A stretch of DNA of 6,617 nt from Planctomycetota bacterium (GTDB lineage Bacteria > Planctomycetota > Planctomycetia > Pirellulales > UBA7805), in contig JAUWIQ010000114.1 of the NCBI GenBank assembly GCA_030605285.1, positions 1 through 6,617 of the forward strand, in the 5' to 3' direction. A program made the position numbers and the translations under genes. The stretch's first letter is position 1. Every line of letters starts with the position of its first letter. The notes below the pieces were generated by a model that saw only the letters and a program-made list of their open reading frames with translations, did no database searches and was not told the DNA's origin. Of the stretch, positions 6,514 to 6,617 are shown one piece after another.

Positions 6514-6617
6514 ATGAAGTTTTGTCTGGCAGGATTGGGGATTTTGGTAGCCACTGTTTTTGTGTTTTCCGGATGTAAAAAATCCACGCCCCCGGTAGTC
6601 GATCAGCCGGTAGTCGA
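6514..6617 (+). CDS. Small putative lipoprotein, 3'-truncated by the window end
   Basis: The ATG at 6514 opens a frame that runs to the end of the window (34 full codons). The N-terminus is a lipoprotein signal: MKF, a hydrophobic run from C4 to F18 (LAGLGILVATVFVF), then the lipobox FSGC with acceptor C21. Lysines and a Ser/Pro-rich tether follow (KKSTPP). From residue 27 the sequence begins a repeat, PVVDQ-PVVD. The product should be lipid-anchored in the envelope. The mature domain is outside the window, so no function can be given. The gene diverges from tRNA-Leu and shares its 210-nt upstream region. Confidence 0.75.
   Translation, partial: MKFCLAGLGILVATVFVFSGCKKSTPPVVDQPVV
6592..6617 (+). 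repeat. 15-bp tandem repeat encoding PVVDQ, cut by the window end
   Basis: CCGGTAGTCGATCAG at 6592-6606 is followed by an identical first 11 bases of a second unit at 6607-6617. The repeat is in frame with the lipoprotein and encodes PVVDQ then PVV(D/E). Identity at the DNA level suggests recent duplication; how many units follow is unknown. Confidence 0.7.

Noticed and set aside
6387..6578. A 63-codon plus-strand frame overlapping the lipoprotein start.
   Set aside because: The overlapping frame from 6514 has a ribosome binding site, a signal peptide and a lipobox, whereas this one has none.
1..6617. CRISPR array, insertion sequence or transposase.
   Set aside because: No regularly spaced repeats, transposase motifs or terminal inverted repeats were seen on either strand.

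Overview
The window most resembles a chromosome segment of a planctomycete (Planctomycetota, perhaps Pirellulales). This is inferred from the protein types: an exported squalene-cyclase-like toroid protein with no cyclase motif, a large exported CehA/McbA-type PHP metallohydrolase, an RND/HlyD-type adaptor and a small lipoprotein. Ribosome binding sites are weak, GC content is moderately high and the tRNA has no encoded CCA. None of this fixes the genus.

Layout. (1) Positions 1-2077, plus strand: the 3' part of a HlyD-family periplasmic adaptor gene, overlapped by 32 nt by a gene for an exported prenyltransferase/squalene-oxidase-repeat protein; the two look translationally coupled. (2) Positions 2078-2152: a short convergent gap holding a 16-bp-period direct repeat inside a possible stem-loop. 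(3) Positions 2153-3574, minus strand: a FAD-dependent oxidoreductase of the phytoene-dehydrogenase-like COG1233 group. (4) Positions 3575-3804: a 230-nt non-coding gap with an 8-bp hairpin and a 21-nt near copy (18/21) of the 3' end of the tRNA found further right. (5) Positions 3805-6183 (or 6201), minus strand: a large exported CehA/McbA-like metallohydrolase. (6) Positions 6218-6303, minus strand: an intact tRNA-Leu(UAA) with a good sigma70-type promoter. It lies directly upstream of, and in line with, the metallohydrolase gene. (7) Positions 6304-6513: a divergent regulatory gap with an inverted repeat. (8) From 6514 to the window end, plus strand: the start of a small lipoprotein gene.

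How the parts relate. The adaptor and toroid genes form one transcription unit that acts in the cell envelope. The tRNA-Leu and the metallohydrolase probably share a transcript, because no terminator is visible in the short gap between them. The near copy of the tRNA 3' end lies on the far side of the metallohydrolase in the same orientation. That is the geometry left by an element integrated at a tRNA gene, although no integrase is visible. No complete, clearly new defence or biosynthetic system is evident. The most unusual points are the tRNA/metallohydrolase arrangement and the possible attachment-site relic.
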